Shown here in pieces: positions 1 through 10,740 of a stretch of 64,000 nucleotides of DNA. Source of the stretch: Gracilaria gracilis (lineage: Eukaryota > Rhodophyta > Florideophyceae > Gracilariales > Gracilariaceae). The stretch lies in NCBI GenBank assembly GCA_030374805.1, contig JARGSG010000116.1, positions 117,125 to 181,124 of the forward strand. Direction: 5' to 3'. Numbering within the stretch: the stretch's first letter is position 1; every line of letters starts with the position of its first letter. Made by a program: the position numbers and the translations under genes. The notes below the pieces were generated by a model. The model was not told the origin of the DNA and did no database searches. It was given only the letters and a program-made list of their open reading frames with translations.

Positions 1-1638
1 CAGATTCATGAAGGGCGTCAACCAATGTCTTTCCATCATTTGTAAGTTTGAGAGCAAACAACTTAAAGTTCTTGTGGAAGAAATGCGATGGAAAGTTTGA
101 AGTCTGTTGCACAAGTTTTCTGATCTCCCCCAGTAGTCTCTCTAGCAGGAACCGTGAGGTGATCGGAAGGGGACCGCATTGTTGGAGCAGCTCTGGCAGA
201 TGTAACATGGTGTGTGTTGTCGGCGTAAGGCAGTAATGAAAAGATCTATCTGAGCAGAAGAAACGCAAAAACCTTGCATAGCATTCCTCAACCACTCTTG
301 TCAGAATCCGATGGCTGGCTGCGTCGCAGTTATAGCTGAAACACAAGGTAACCATCTGTCGAGTTTGGTTCCAAAGACGCTTGATCTGTTTTTCTACACA
401 GAAGCGGAGGAATACTGGGAGAAGGTACAAGTCCGAGTGGCGCTTCACGTCTTCCGCTTTGAATCTAGACAGGTGCTCTAACGATAGCGGTGCCCTTCCC
501 CATGAACTTGGAATGCCATGTGTGCTGTTCTCCAGAGCACTGTTGATCAATTCGAGCTTTTGCAACGGTATACAGTAACGCAAATCATGACCATACCGTT
601 AATGTCTCGGATGAATTCCTGTCACAAGTCTTAAAACTTGTTTGGTCCACCCAAGTAGCACCAAATCCATCACGTGGTAGGGGAAGGAAAACACAAAGTC
701 GACAGACAATTGTGCCATACATGAAGATCTTTTGATACCCGATTTTTTGATAATCTTCGTTTTGCTTCTTTCGTTAGTTCTATTGCAACTCAATGCTTTC
801 CATATTGTACCAACTTCAGAACCTTCTCGTTTTTCAATGCATTCTGTTTTGATCATATCCCGACTATTTTATTCAGCCCGACGCCGAAGGGAATTCATCA
901 ACAACGAATGGTCTTCTAGAACAGCGCACAAGCATGATCATTCTTTCACTTTAACTTTCTTCTTCTTGCAAAACGGCAGAACACTTTTCTCGTATGGCCA
1001 ACGTATCCGAGAACCTTAGATGCTGCCGGCCAGTTCGCAGTGAAAAACAAAACGTATACCTGAAGCGTTCTTATTTTTCCGTCATGGCAAACCGCTGGCA
1101 CTTCTTCCTCCAGGGTTTTCAGATCCAAGATAATTTCATTCATAAAGGTGTCAAAGTACTCAGGACTATGGGAAGAAGGAACAACCGCGTTTATAATGCA
1201 GTTCGAAGCCTGGCTTCGTTTTCTTGGATTGTAGTTCAGAACTGTGGATACTATAGGCCAAACGGATTTTAGAGTACCCCTCCGATTCTTGGTACACTCG
1301 AAACCATCCGAAGAGAGAGTGAGAAAAACAAAAAGTTCATTGCTTTCGGCATTCCAGCTCTGAAGGCGTTCTGCATGCTGTCTCAAAAACTTTTCTCCGT
1401 GGTAGTAGTCGTCATCCCTACTATCAAAAAGATGGCACGCTAAGCACTTCTTTGCTCTAATACTACAGCTAATCAACTTTTGCAATGAATTTGGAGCCCA
1501 ACACAATGCCTTCAATGCTGATGATGGTTTTAGAAACCAGAACTTATGCTTGCTGGCAGGCAGCGGATTGTTGCAGATTGGGCATTCTCGGGCAGATCTG
1601 AGCTTCCCAGAGTGAGTTACATGTCCATTGACACACAT
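1..1638 (-). pseudogene. CACTA-like TNP2 transposase remnant (copy A), running off the left edge
   Basis: This resembles the TNP2 transposase family of CACTA/En-Spm-type DNA transposons, which cut and paste the element in the nucleus. Reading leftward on the minus strand, 1638-946 has a cysteine motif (CPICNNPLP), then SSDGFE, SVWPIV and a TANWPAASKVLGYVGHT block like the family core. About 760-640 gives FSFPYHVMDLVLLGW, the counterpart of the FCSFPIELMHLSYE block in copy B at 12.4-15 kb. About 210-1 gives LPELLQQCGPLPITSRFLLE, the C-terminal part before the window edge. The pieces lie in different frames with stops between them, so the gene is dead. A divergent companion gene starts at 3092. 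Assignment rests on recognised motifs and on collinearity with copy B, not on a search. Confidence 0.72.
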
Positions 1639-3091
1639 TCTGACGTTTGTCTTCTCAATATGAGCTTTTTGTACTCCCTACGTTATCAGGGATCTATATG
1701 AAAAATTCGAATCGATTGGGGGTACTCTCAGCAATCTTTCAATTCCGTTCTGCGATACATTGGAAATTTCTGCATTGTACAGAAAGGCCGCTAATCATTT
1801 ATATTCTGATTGTTTTGCAGACTTTTGTTCATCGAAACTCGTAGATGTCCGTGAAAGAGTGGAACTTAAATGATCAGAAGATTGGAGAATAGAAGTGAAG
1901 CTTCCATTATTTATTGACTTGGGTCCAGTGCTAGACAAAGCATAGGCGCACTGCGGTATATCCTCTCCACCATATGAATTTGAGCACGTTCTTTATTGCT
2001 CTCCGAACCATTTAATGCCTGGTTAGAAACTCCAACTGCAGGAACATCAAGAAAGTGATGATCTGGATATGGTAAGCTTTCAGAGCTACCGTCAAATTGC
2101 GCGGTTGGATCTTAGATATTCTTATTCCGCAAAATTTCTGCATCACCTTGATTACCTGCAGTTCTCATGATGGGCGTCATTCTTAATGAAGCATCAACAG
2201 CGTTTGCCTCTGAATTTGGGTATCTCTCATAGGTTGGTATGTCCATTCCAATGTCTTCGGATTCATTGAACATGTTTCTCTCGTACATGGATATTTCCCA
2301 TCGATATCTCCTTCTACTTTGTCCCATCTTCGTTGACGCCTGTTGGAAACTGGAAGAAAGCGGTACAGTCAAGAATCTTTCACTAGGCTTTGGATTGAAA
2401 AGTGCAGAGGTTACCTAATGGCCGTTCACGCCGCTGTCCATTAATTGTAGTTACGGGCACCGGGGGTATTTCGTCTCTACGAGATGCTCCGATGCAAAAT
2501 CAAAAGTAGGAAATACTTACCCAAAGTTGAAACTTGAGAATTGTTTTGGCCTCTGAATGTTGTCCTCACTTCGTGCTTTCACTTCACTTGGAGATTGTAC
2601 TTCAGTGCGAAAGAACCTCACACCATCTCATCCTCTAATCAGACCACATTCTGCGCGTCTTGGATTTCATCAAGCTTTCTCTCCTGTCTGAGACGTCACA
2701 ACTTCTCCAACTCGCTGAGCTGCCCTCTGATTGAACTTCAACATGCACTTCGGATTTCCAAGACTTCATCCATTCTGCTCAGGTATGCATATGAAAACCC
2801 AGTTTTGGACGACCGAATTGCAGACTATTAACCATCATGATGTAATGTTTCTCGTGCCAGAGCGTTGAGTGTCATATTGAATTCAACATGAGTTTGCGAA
2901 CTTTACACAGGGTCACCGCCGATAGTACCGTGCAGTCAGAGAGTCGCGCTGTTCCTTAACAGTCACTTCAGGCATCGAACCAGGCGAGAGGAGCAGGCCA
3001 GCCTGATTCTGGTCAAGGTACATTAACTGGTTATGATATCCTTCACTGAAGCTCACTTCCCGCGAACTCCGTCAAGATACTAACAGCTTCC
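1639..3091. other. Head-to-head spacer between TNP2 copy A and its companion
   Basis: About 1.45 kb lies between the leftward transposase remnant and the rightward companion gene. It would hold two divergent promoters if the arrangement is functional. A minus-strand open frame at 2112-2372 (86 codons, acidic, unrecognised) sits where an upstream transposase exon or N-terminal extension might be. I see no other domain, repeat or clear promoter element. Confidence 0.4.
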
Positions 3092-4269
3092 ATGAAGAGA
3101 TGTTTCAGAGATTCGGAACGGCCTGGGGTTCTCACTGGCACTACCATCTCTGCGAGGGCTCTTTTCAATCGATTGTATCAGGATAAGATGGGACGTGACT
3201 CGGAATCTATGGAGGATGAGTATCCCATATACACCACGATGGTAAACGCTATCAAAGATGACATTCGTTCATTTCTTTGTCATCAACTTGGGATCAAACG
3301 TGGCACCCGCACCTACAGCTCAGTGCGTAAAGACTTTTTGTCTCAGATTATGAATTTTAATCGTAAGCTTCTGGAAACTTATCCTGTTTTGTCTGCTGCA
3401 CAAAGGGGATGGGTTTTATATGAATTCTTAAAGGAAGCCATGCAAAGAGATAAGAAGGCGGCAGCGGAGGCACGCAAGCGCGAGAACAAGAAGAAGAATG
3501 CAACATTTGCGGAAGAAACCCATGCAAATCATGCGAATGATCAAGATCCATCTCAATTTTCAACTGGCTGTGACTGCTTTGTATCCGAAGAACACAATCA
3601 GTCCATGGATGCGAAGAGCGGTTTCGAGATTCCAATGGTTGTGATGCAGAGGGTGAGCACAGTGAAATAGTTTCACCGCTTGTAACAAAATGTACCCCTG
3701 TACACAAGTCACTGGCAGCCTTTGATAAGGATGGTGGCTATGATTCCGAATATGACAATAATGATAGAGATGATATGCCGAAAAGCGATATTGAGAGTGC
3801 CGTTCATGAACATGACACAGACTTAGAAGCATATGATGGCGACAGTACTGCACTCAATCATCGGTTGCAATCTGTGGCACCGAGTATGATGCAAGGGATA
3901 GCTGCTACTCGAGCTCAAATCAACAACCGAAATACGAAGAGTTTGGGAAAGCCGGTCACGAAGACGATCAGTCACAAAAGAATCGGAAGGAAGGCCAATA
4001 CGGAAGATGAGAACAGATCAAAAATCCCGTCCCGATTTCGCCCAAACTTGGAAATGAAGAAACCGAGAAGGGCCCCGCGGCGAATGGTGGTTCCAAACAT
4101 TGAGACGGATGATGGGCACGATAGGTCTGGTACCCATATTCAGAGCACCTGTAGTAGACTGCTTACGAGCGGAACAGGAAAGAGTCTTCGTGGATCACGT
4201 AAGCGTCGCCCCAAGAATCCAAAGAAGATGAGTATTCAATCTGAACGTCCTACGGAACGCGACGGATAG
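3092..4269 (+). pseudogene. Companion protein of TNP2 element A, frameshifted
   Basis: This is a gene of unknown function of about 390 codons, starting at the ATG at 3092. The first frame runs to 3670. The acidic stretch that follows (KDGGYDSEYDNNDRDD, about 3725-3775) is in another frame and continues to 4269, so a one-base shift lies between about 3580 and 3660. The centre has a charged helical segment (FLKEAMQRDKKAAAEARKRE). The C-terminus is very basic (KKPRRAPRRM, GSRKRRPKNPKK), which suggests nuclear targeting and DNA binding. The segment VRKDFLSQIMNFNRKLLETY resembles the protein at 16256-17138, which is placed the same way beside the other TNP2 gene. I infer a transposon-encoded DNA-binding partner. 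I do not recognise a named domain. Confidence 0.55.
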
Positions 4270-5100
4270 GATACCCGGTGAATAATCTCGACAAAACTAA
4301 GATGCGGTTCTGCGATTCTGAGCGGTGGCAGTACTTTGAGTTCTACCCAAATGGTACCGTAGATCTACGAAGAGCTGGGATGTTTGTGTTACAAGTTTGC
4401 ATCATTGGTTGGTAAGAGTCCGGCCATTGAAGTTTTCATGTCATCTCAGTTAATAAACGACCGTGATACGGCATCGCGTACAAGCACCGTGTGCGATAAG
4501 GTAGCTATTTGATACTTTTTGCATCACTGTTAGTGCTACAAAGGTCTACGTTACGAGCTTTTTTTCATGCGAAAGAAGTACGTGTACCCCATTTTCAGGT
4601 CGTTGAAAGCCAATAGATTGGAACATTTAGGTACATATATCGAGCCCCGAAAGGCCTACCACTTGTACGAGACGCGGTCATATATCATGACACATATCGT
4701 ACTTACAACGTTCTCTTCTCATCAGCATATGGTATCTAAACACGCCACAATTAGACCGAAATATGGTCCAAATTCGGGCACTATCTGGTTCATGCAAAGA
4801 GACCCATACATGTACGAATGTGCATCAAAGGGCACGGCCCTGGTCACATTTGGGTCTCATTTTGAACAAAACTATTTCCCTTCTCATCCACTATTGGGAC
4901 TTCTAACGAGGACAATATTGGCCCATCTCTGGGTCCTCTATTGACATTCTGAATGGGGCCTCCTCTCGCCCACGTGTATGGGAACTTTTAAGGCCATATT
5001 TTGGCCGTTTCATGCCCGTTTTCCGTGCACATTTTCAAGCATTATTTAGGAACCATTTTGGCCCTATCCCGTTCATACTTGGGCTATTCATGCTCACAGG
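4270..5100. other. Unassigned stretch right of companion A
   Basis: No supported gene is seen. The stretch should contain the right end of the TNP2-A element and the broken left end of Gypsy-1, but no terminal inverted repeat matching the 10.7/21.7 kb element is visible. The plus frame at 4567-4944 is open but resembles no family I know. Homology to Gypsy-3 begins at about 5101. Confidence 0.35.
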
Positions 5101-5960
5101 GGAAGTTGCTGACCAAGACCCGAAAGGGACGACGTGGCAAGGTGTTAATGACTCCGTTTGTTATGAACGAAAGGTCTTGTGATAACGTTTTGGGATGGTT
5201 TTGCAAGAACACCAGTCCCGAGGTTTCGCATGTAGCGAGAGCTTCCTGTTGGGCCATGGGTGGTATACATATCGTCTGAACGAGTCGAACCCTTTTGGAG
5301 AGTGTCGTTCGAGGAAGTTGGTCGCCCGTTTTTTGTCTCCAGCTGGGCCATGGAAAGCGCTAACTATCGCCACTGGTGGTGACCCATGGAGAGCTACCTT
5401 GCGTTCGCGGGGGTAGATGGCGCGGACATGAAGGTCGATAAACGAGGTTCCCAAAATGGCACCAGCAGGTAGGTTGGTGGCAACGAAGAATGGGACGCGT
5501 TGGACTAATTTTCTAGACGGGTGCGAAGGGTGATGGGTCCCAGAATTAGTATGGGTTCTTAGAAGTATTGAATACCCGTGGGGTCTTGCGGTTGTTCAGG
5601 TTAGATTCGTACCCGTGGGGGAGGTTCTTGGTATGGATGATACTCGGTCCTGCGCTAGTATCCAGTATGCCTAGGAGGGTTCTTGTGGTACGAGGCGTGA
5701 GTCCAGTTTCCAATGGATTTTGTAATACTCCCGCGTCATGACGAAAACGTCACCGAGATCGGTGTTTTCGGGCGCCGAGTTCGGGGGAGAATTATCGGAT
5801 TGCGCTTTCGAAGAGTCCCTCTGCGGGTCAGGCTCTAATGGAACCCGTGGGGTGAGGCTCGGATCTCGTGAGGAAGACATGGCCTCTACGATTCTTCGGT
5901 TTCGTTTCCTTGCGGGTTCTCTGGTGTGTTTTCACCCGGTTGGGAATTTTCAAAAGTGAA
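5101..5960 (-). pseudogene. Gypsy-1 protease-region remnant
   Basis: Reading leftward from about 5960, the frame gives VFVMTREYYKIHWKLDSR and then AGPSIIHTKNLPHGYESNLN. This is collinear with Gypsy-3 (TLLGILDSAGPNIIHTKNLP), where a D-S-A-G-P retropepsin-like active site can be seen. In Gypsy-1 the active-site aspartate region is damaged by a stop at about 5671 and the frame changes afterwards. Downstream sequence to about 5101 still aligns with Gypsy-3. The family role is an aspartic protease that matures the Gag-Pol polyprotein. This copy cannot make one. Confidence 0.62.
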
Positions 5961-6171
5961 GACCCGGTTAACTTGCTGAGGACGCTGTGGAGTTAAAGAA
6001 GCACATTCTTGAGAGATGGGTCTCGGCTGGGCCGTCGGGCTCCCTAGCGTGGCGGGTTGGAGGGGCTGTTGATTACCAAAGCGGGGCCGCTGGTTTCCTT
6101 TTGGCTTTGGTTAGTAGTAACCTTCAGAAACGCGCTGGTGGTAGTTTGAATCTCGAAACTGCAACAGGGTG

Positions 6172-8103
6172 TTACGGTACTCGAGAGGGAGCCATTCGCA
6201 GCATGGGCGTGAGGTGGATAAACAAATATGGCATGGTGCCACTTTGTTCACCGAAGTCGGTGCCGAACAATACGAAGACGGTGTTTATTGTGCCGTATGT
6301 GTCTCTCTTGGGGGTTTCTGCTGGTAGCGAAGATCCTGAGGAGGTTGTATCGTTGATGGCGTCGACGCGCCCGTGGAGGGAATTGAAAGGGAATGAGGGG
6401 AACGGAGGTTGGATAGCGAGGGCTAAAACGCCCTCATCTTCAAATCGTACACCCCAGTCTGGTCCGTCGGTGTCAGAGGAGACGCTGAGTGAGACCCGGC
6501 TGGGTTTGCTGCTTTTTACGGCTTCCAGTGTTTTGCAGTGCTTCTTACCACCCCGGTGGATATTGCCACGCCTTTCAGCGTAACTGATAAGCTGGCGGAA
6601 GACCACTTTGGGATGTGCAGAGGAATAAATACGGACACTGGTCCTGGTTGCAGGTAGTAATCCCTCGACGAAGAGAGCTTTCAACCGTGCCTCTGGGAAT
6701 ATGTTGCCCCATCGGATGTTATTAATCCACAACTGGTCCGCGAATTCGCGATCCGCCACCGATGAGCTCCGGCGGTATGTGATTATATCGTGATAAGCCT
6801 CCGATAGGATATCGTCAGTGGCACAAACCTCGAGTAGGTAGTTGACCACTTCCGGGTAAGACGCGAGGAGTTCAGAGCTCCTAGAACTCATCGCCCTAGA
6901 CTCGCTGGTGATCTTTGCGTTGATAGTATCCCTAGCGGGTGAGTCCAAGAAGAACTTTAATAGCCAGAGGGCTGCGCCCTCATGTACACCATTCTCGTTG
7001 CACGCGCTCTTGAACGTCGCTGGAAATCGTAGGACCAATATGGGATCCTTTCCCGAAAACTTCAAGGGCATTTCCAACTGCATAAGTTTAGCATACTTGA
7101 CCACAGCGCGGGCTACCGTAGAGTTTTAACGAGAACTTCGGTGATTGAGGCGATAGTGCCTAAAGTTCAGCACTTACATAAATTCCCCGTCAATGGGTCG
7201 TATGCGATGTAAGTGCGATATTTCCACTTCGAGGTCGGAGTCTTCCGAATCGCTCCCGTTCTGGTGTTCGTCTGAGCCAGACTGTAATTCGTCCGGGTCG
7301 GAAAAGCCACGGCCTTTATGGAGCGACTTTCTCCTGTTCCAACGTCGGTCTCGGGACTTTCCTATTCCCCCAGTGCCGCGACCCTTTCGGAAATCGCGAC
7401 CGGTACTCTTCTGCTTCCCCGGGGGGTTGCCCAGATCGGGTCTATCAACGCTGGAGTCCCTGCTGGGTCTTGAATCTGCTTCATGCTGGGCAGGGATGGT
7501 AGGCGGCTGCCACACCAAAATGTCTGGTTGACGATTAACAAATTGCCCAAACCCATATTGGGTGAGCTGGAGAAGGCACTGTACCTCCGAATGAATACTG
7601 GTGGCGATAGTGCTGTCCAGAGCTCCAGAAACGGTCATTATTGAAGTAACCCGCTGGGTTAGGGTATCCAGCAAGCCCTCCACTTCAGCGCTGACCCGTG
7701 CAGGAATGCGTCGTTCGACCTCGAGGGTTACAGTCGACTCCACAAGGGGTCGCAGTGCTATGAGTAGACTCCCCGAAAGGGGCTGAGCAACGCTCTCGAT
7801 TGGGCGTTGAGGGCTTCCCAGAAGGGGTTCGGGCGACACATCCACTGCGGTATGTGGTGTCGGAAGGGTGGCTTCGCGAGAGGCGTGCTGACGCACCGCC
7901 TCAAGACGGTTCCGAAGGTCGGTTGGTGTGGACTGCCGGAGTATTTGCTCCGGGTTGTCCACAGGTGGTAGGATTCCCCCATGGGCACTTCAGGTGCTCG
8001 GAGCCCCTGAATTGGGAGCACGGAGCACTTTGTCAGTGCCGCTGTTCCATAGGGGTAGAGCTGGCCCAGCGTGTCCGCCAGAAGATTCATGAGGGGTAGC
8101 CAT
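6172..8103 (-). pseudogene. gag: Gypsy-1 gag
   Basis: This is the capsid-precursor gene of Gypsy-1. The ATG is at 8103, shortly after the leader, and one frame continues to 6172 with in-frame stops (a TGA near 7965, at 7174, and near 7130). It has a Pro/Ser-rich N-terminus, then LEVERRIPARVSAEVEGLLD, a basic tract (FRKGRGTGGIGKSRDRRWNR) and an acidic Ser/Asp/Glu tract (GSDEHQNGSDSEDSDLE). The retrotransposon Gag core follows (LKFSGKDPILVLRFP and LKALFVEGLLPATRTSVR). The core matches Gypsy-2 (NKFSGQDPILVLEF) and Gypsy-3. No CCHC zinc knuckle was found. Confidence 0.75.
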
Positions 8104-8330
8104 TACGGTAAACTGAGGCGATTTTCGTCCTGCTTGTGGCAAACGAATTCCAAAGATGGGCGTGTACTCAAAAACCCTGAAATGTAAACGACCTCAAAGT
8201 GGGTAGCAACAGTTCCCAGGTGAACTGTATGATCCACGAAAGGAAGTGCGAGTCCTAGATGGGGGGGCCCACTAAATGAAATGTCGAGTTTGGAGAGAAC
8301 CAATTACAACAGAAAGACCCAGGTGGAAGT

Positions 8331-8348
8331 TTCTAGGTCGGGAGACCA
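8331..8348 (-). promoter_or_regulatory. Gypsy-1 primer-binding site
   Basis: On the minus strand the leader right after the LTR begins TGGTCTCCCGACCTAGAA. The same sequence follows the LTRs of Gypsy-3 and Gypsy-4, and a close variant follows Gypsy-2. The leading TGG is what pairs with a tRNA 3' CCA. The tRNA was not identified. Confidence 0.75.
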
Positions 8349-8349
8349 G

Positions 8350-8779
8350 TTTTAGTACAGCGACAGCTACGGCCGTTTACTATGTTTAAATTAGAAAGTA
8401 GTGTGCACAGTACCCAAGCGGGGACGGAGGAGCGTGCAGACGGACGCTAACAACGTGGCACGAGATAGGCGTGCAGCACCAGTAGTGACGGCAAAACGGC
8501 CCTATGGAAAACTAGAAGATGAAAATTCGGGTAAGGGGTACTTGCGGTTTACCACTGTGAGCTCTGCCCAACGTGAGGTGCTTAAGTACATCTCCGAGGG
8601 CAATAGTCACGTGTCGAAAAGAAAAACAATATACCTATCAAGGGGTCCCGTAGGTGGTGGCCGACAAGTGTCACGGCCTTACACGTGGGGATCCCTGAGC
8701 TGCACCCATGTGCACAATAACTATCTAACTATCCTAATATGTGCCTATTGGGACAGTGCGTCCAATTGCACTACACACC
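8350..8779 (-). repeat. Gypsy-1 5' LTR
   Basis: The minus-strand LTR starts TGTGTAGTGC at 8777-8779. It is similar throughout to 63412-62986 beside Gypsy-3. The similarity ends at the same base on the outer side in both copies (after CACACC), which defines the edge. It ends just before the primer-binding site and is about 430 bp long. Confidence 0.72.
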
Positions 8780-8845
8780 TCCCCACTCTCGAGATTACCG
8801 CAGAATGTCCTCACAAAATCACATAAAGCATCAATAGTGAAAGGG

Positions 8846-10270
8846 ATGATACACAACTCAGCAACTGTTGGAGAAAAGCATATAATATCGCGAGCAGTTA
8901 AGAACTTTCCTCAATTCTTTCGCGGTAAACGCAAATCTAACATACAAAGAGCCAGCCGGTATTGGCAGAACAGACATGAACTGGCAATTGGGCAGCACCA
9001 AGTGTCCAAGCAGAATAGGTATTCGTTTGTCAGGCACACAAAGAACGGCCTGCAAAACCATTAGTTCAAAGCATCGAAAGGACGAGTCCGCCCTGTAACA
9101 CCGTGGGTGGCAGCTCTTCAGCAGGACCTGCTTCTCGAATTCAACTCGATGAGAAAGGTGCGAGTTCAATTCAACGCATGGTTGCTACGCCTGCTTGCAC
9201 TTAATGTCATTGAAAAAGAAACCTAAGAACCTTATCATAACATCATGATAGATCCCAATAGTGGCAAAAACATCAAAGAACGCATAACACCGCGCTGGAT
9301 TCAATCATTCATGCAAATATCTCACATTGTCAATCGTTCCCAATGCGAGAAACTGATGGTCTCTCCAGCAAAGCAGGAGCAAATATATCGTGAGGTTCCG
9401 TACCACCTTGGCCAATTGGCCCGAGAATTTCGTCCGAACACTCTGCGTGAAGAAGATGTATTCAACGCAGATGAAACAAATTTTCGTACAAACATGGACA
9501 ACCACAAAACTTTGCGTTAGTAGGAGACACAAAGGTACGCAACGCCGATATTGTTTCTGGCGACTATGGAATGACCATGATGGTTCTCATATCCGGTGGG
9601 CCAAAAGCGCAACTGCAAAGTCCTATGATGATCTTCAAAGACATGGAGAAAAACTATCCAATTTGCGGCCTACCGGACAATGTTCCAGGAATTGCGTATC
9701 GAAATGGTCCCAAGGCCTGGAAGGATAAGCGGGTATTTTTGGAATGAGTAAAAGAGAAGAGGATCTTACCACCCTTGCCAAACGGGCGCAGGAGAGTGCT
9801 TTATATCGACAATGTCAATTCCCACGATTTTACTGACAAAGTGAGGGAGGCGTTAGCAGCATCGAATACCGAGATAAGGTTTTTTTCCTTGTAATGCAAC
9901 ACATCTATTGCAGCCGGCAGACAGCTTCGTTATACAGAAAGTGAAGTCGTTTTGGCGTGATCAGTGAGACGATCACAAGATGATTGTGTTAGATCAGGGT
10001 CTGTGGTCAGACGGTGTGTAGTCGTCCGGAGAGCTCACTAACCCCGGGAAAAGGCACTTTTTGAAGCTCGGCGCAAGGTCAGTACGCGCTGTTAGTGCTC
10101 AGCGTGATGAGAATGGCGTGAGTTACGCTAGAAAAGCCATGATCCGATGTGGCATGGCGCTGAACCTGAATGGCTGGTAGGAGGAGCGGCAGCTGTTTCC
10201 TACGTTTCAGGCTACCATAAACAGGTATCGGGCCAATTTTGAAAGCCAGGTTGTGGGTGGCGCTGCGTAG
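8846..10270 (+). pseudogene. pogo/DDE1-like transposase pseudogene
   Basis: This is a transposase of the pogo/CENP-B-like DDE1 superfamily. The ATG at 8846 opens on a helix-turn-helix region (ISRAVKNFPQFFRGKRKS, then RASRYWQNR). It continues with TPWVAALQQDLLLEF, ITPRWIQSFMQ and the first catalytic motif FNADETNF (about 9460). After a frameshift at about 9510 it reads VRNADIVSGDYGMTMMVLIS, RRRVLYIDNVNSHDF (second aspartate) and PCNATHLLQPADSFVIQKVK. The C-terminal part gives KAMIRCGMALNLNGWWEE. Lesions are a TAG at 9062, a TAA at 9224, a TGA replacing Trp near 9745, and further frameshifts. The right end of its element is 10451. The left end has been lost. Confidence 0.8.
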
Positions 10271-10308
10271 ACGGAGATTAGGAACCCAAACTATTTAAGT
10301 TGACTTGT

Positions 10309-10451
10309 AAATAGTGTGGCCCACACTAATTAACCTGCACAGTAATTAGTGTGGCTTCTAAAATAGTGTGGGCTACACTATTTTACGTGAGGTGGTCGGA
10401 ACTAAAGAATCCAGAATTAGTGTAGCCCATACTAATAACAGTGTTTACCTG
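10309..10451 (+). repeat. Subterminal hairpins and right end of the pogo-like element
   Basis: Three near-palindromes of about 20 bp share the pattern ATTAGTGTRGSCCAYACTAAT, at about 10310-10329, 10362-10382 and 10415-10434, with a half copy at about 10344. The element end reads CAGTGTTTACCTG up to 10451 and is followed by TA (10452-10453). After that the R repeat resumes at the point where other copies have AGTACTAGTG. A CAGG-type end next to TA is what pogo/Tc1 elements leave. The left partner end is not present. Confidence 0.6.
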
Positions 10452-10719
10452 TACTAGTGCAGGTCACACGTTCGATTTCATTGCAATCAGAACCAAAATC
10501 TAAGAATAAAATCCGGTACGTTTTATGATTGGTTTTTGGTTTGTGGGGAATTCTCAAGGACCATATACTACCAAAAGTATTTCCACATTATGTGTTGCTA
10601 AGACCGTCAGTGCCTCACGTTTCTACAATATAAAACGCTATGGACGCAACAGAACATTAAGAAGACCGCCCTTTCTGTCTTGTGCAAACGACAAGAAACA
10701 AAAGATGCATTTAATACCG
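10452..10719 (+). repeat. Tandem unit R1, piece a
   Basis: This piece matches the start of the ~2.09 kb tandem unit (for example 38083-38350), from TACTAGTG through TTCCGGTACG-type sequence (here ATCCGGTACG) to ATACCG. It is interrupted by the CACTA-like element, and the unit resumes at 21764. It is more diverged than units 2-6. Confidence 0.85.
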
Positions 10720-10724
10720 TGGGT

Positions 10725-10740
10725 AACCCAGACGGAACTA
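10725..10740 (+). repeat. Left terminal inverted repeat of the CACTA-like element
   Basis: AACCCAGACGGAACTA, the inverted partner of 21748-21763, differs from it at two positions. It lies within a few bases of the point where R homology is lost. Confidence 0.75.

Larger units (their letters stand above)
5101..8779 (-). mobile_element. Gypsy-1: truncated Ty3/Gypsy LTR retrotransposon
   Basis: The element reads leftward: LTR (8779-8350), primer-binding site (8348-8331), gag (8103-about 6172) and protease region (about 5960-5101). It then stops, with no reverse transcriptase, RNase H, integrase or second LTR. It is collinear with Gypsy-3 at 59.5-63.4 kb, and similarity to that copy starts at the LTR edge and ends at about 5101. 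The right edge abuts the 5' side of the pogo-like gene (ATG at 8846), so Gypsy-1 probably inserted into the pogo-like element and later lost its 3' half with flanking DNA. All coding parts carry stops. Confidence 0.8.

Noticed and set aside
7193-7531. Plus-strand open frames across 5-9 kb and 60-63 kb
   Set aside because: They are the antisense of gag and protease regions recognised on the minus strand by motif and by collinearity of Gypsy-1 with Gypsy-3.
10319-10460. Short palindromic repeats as a CRISPR-like array
   Set aside because: Only three imperfect copies with unequal spacing and no cas genes, at a transposon end in a eukaryotic context.
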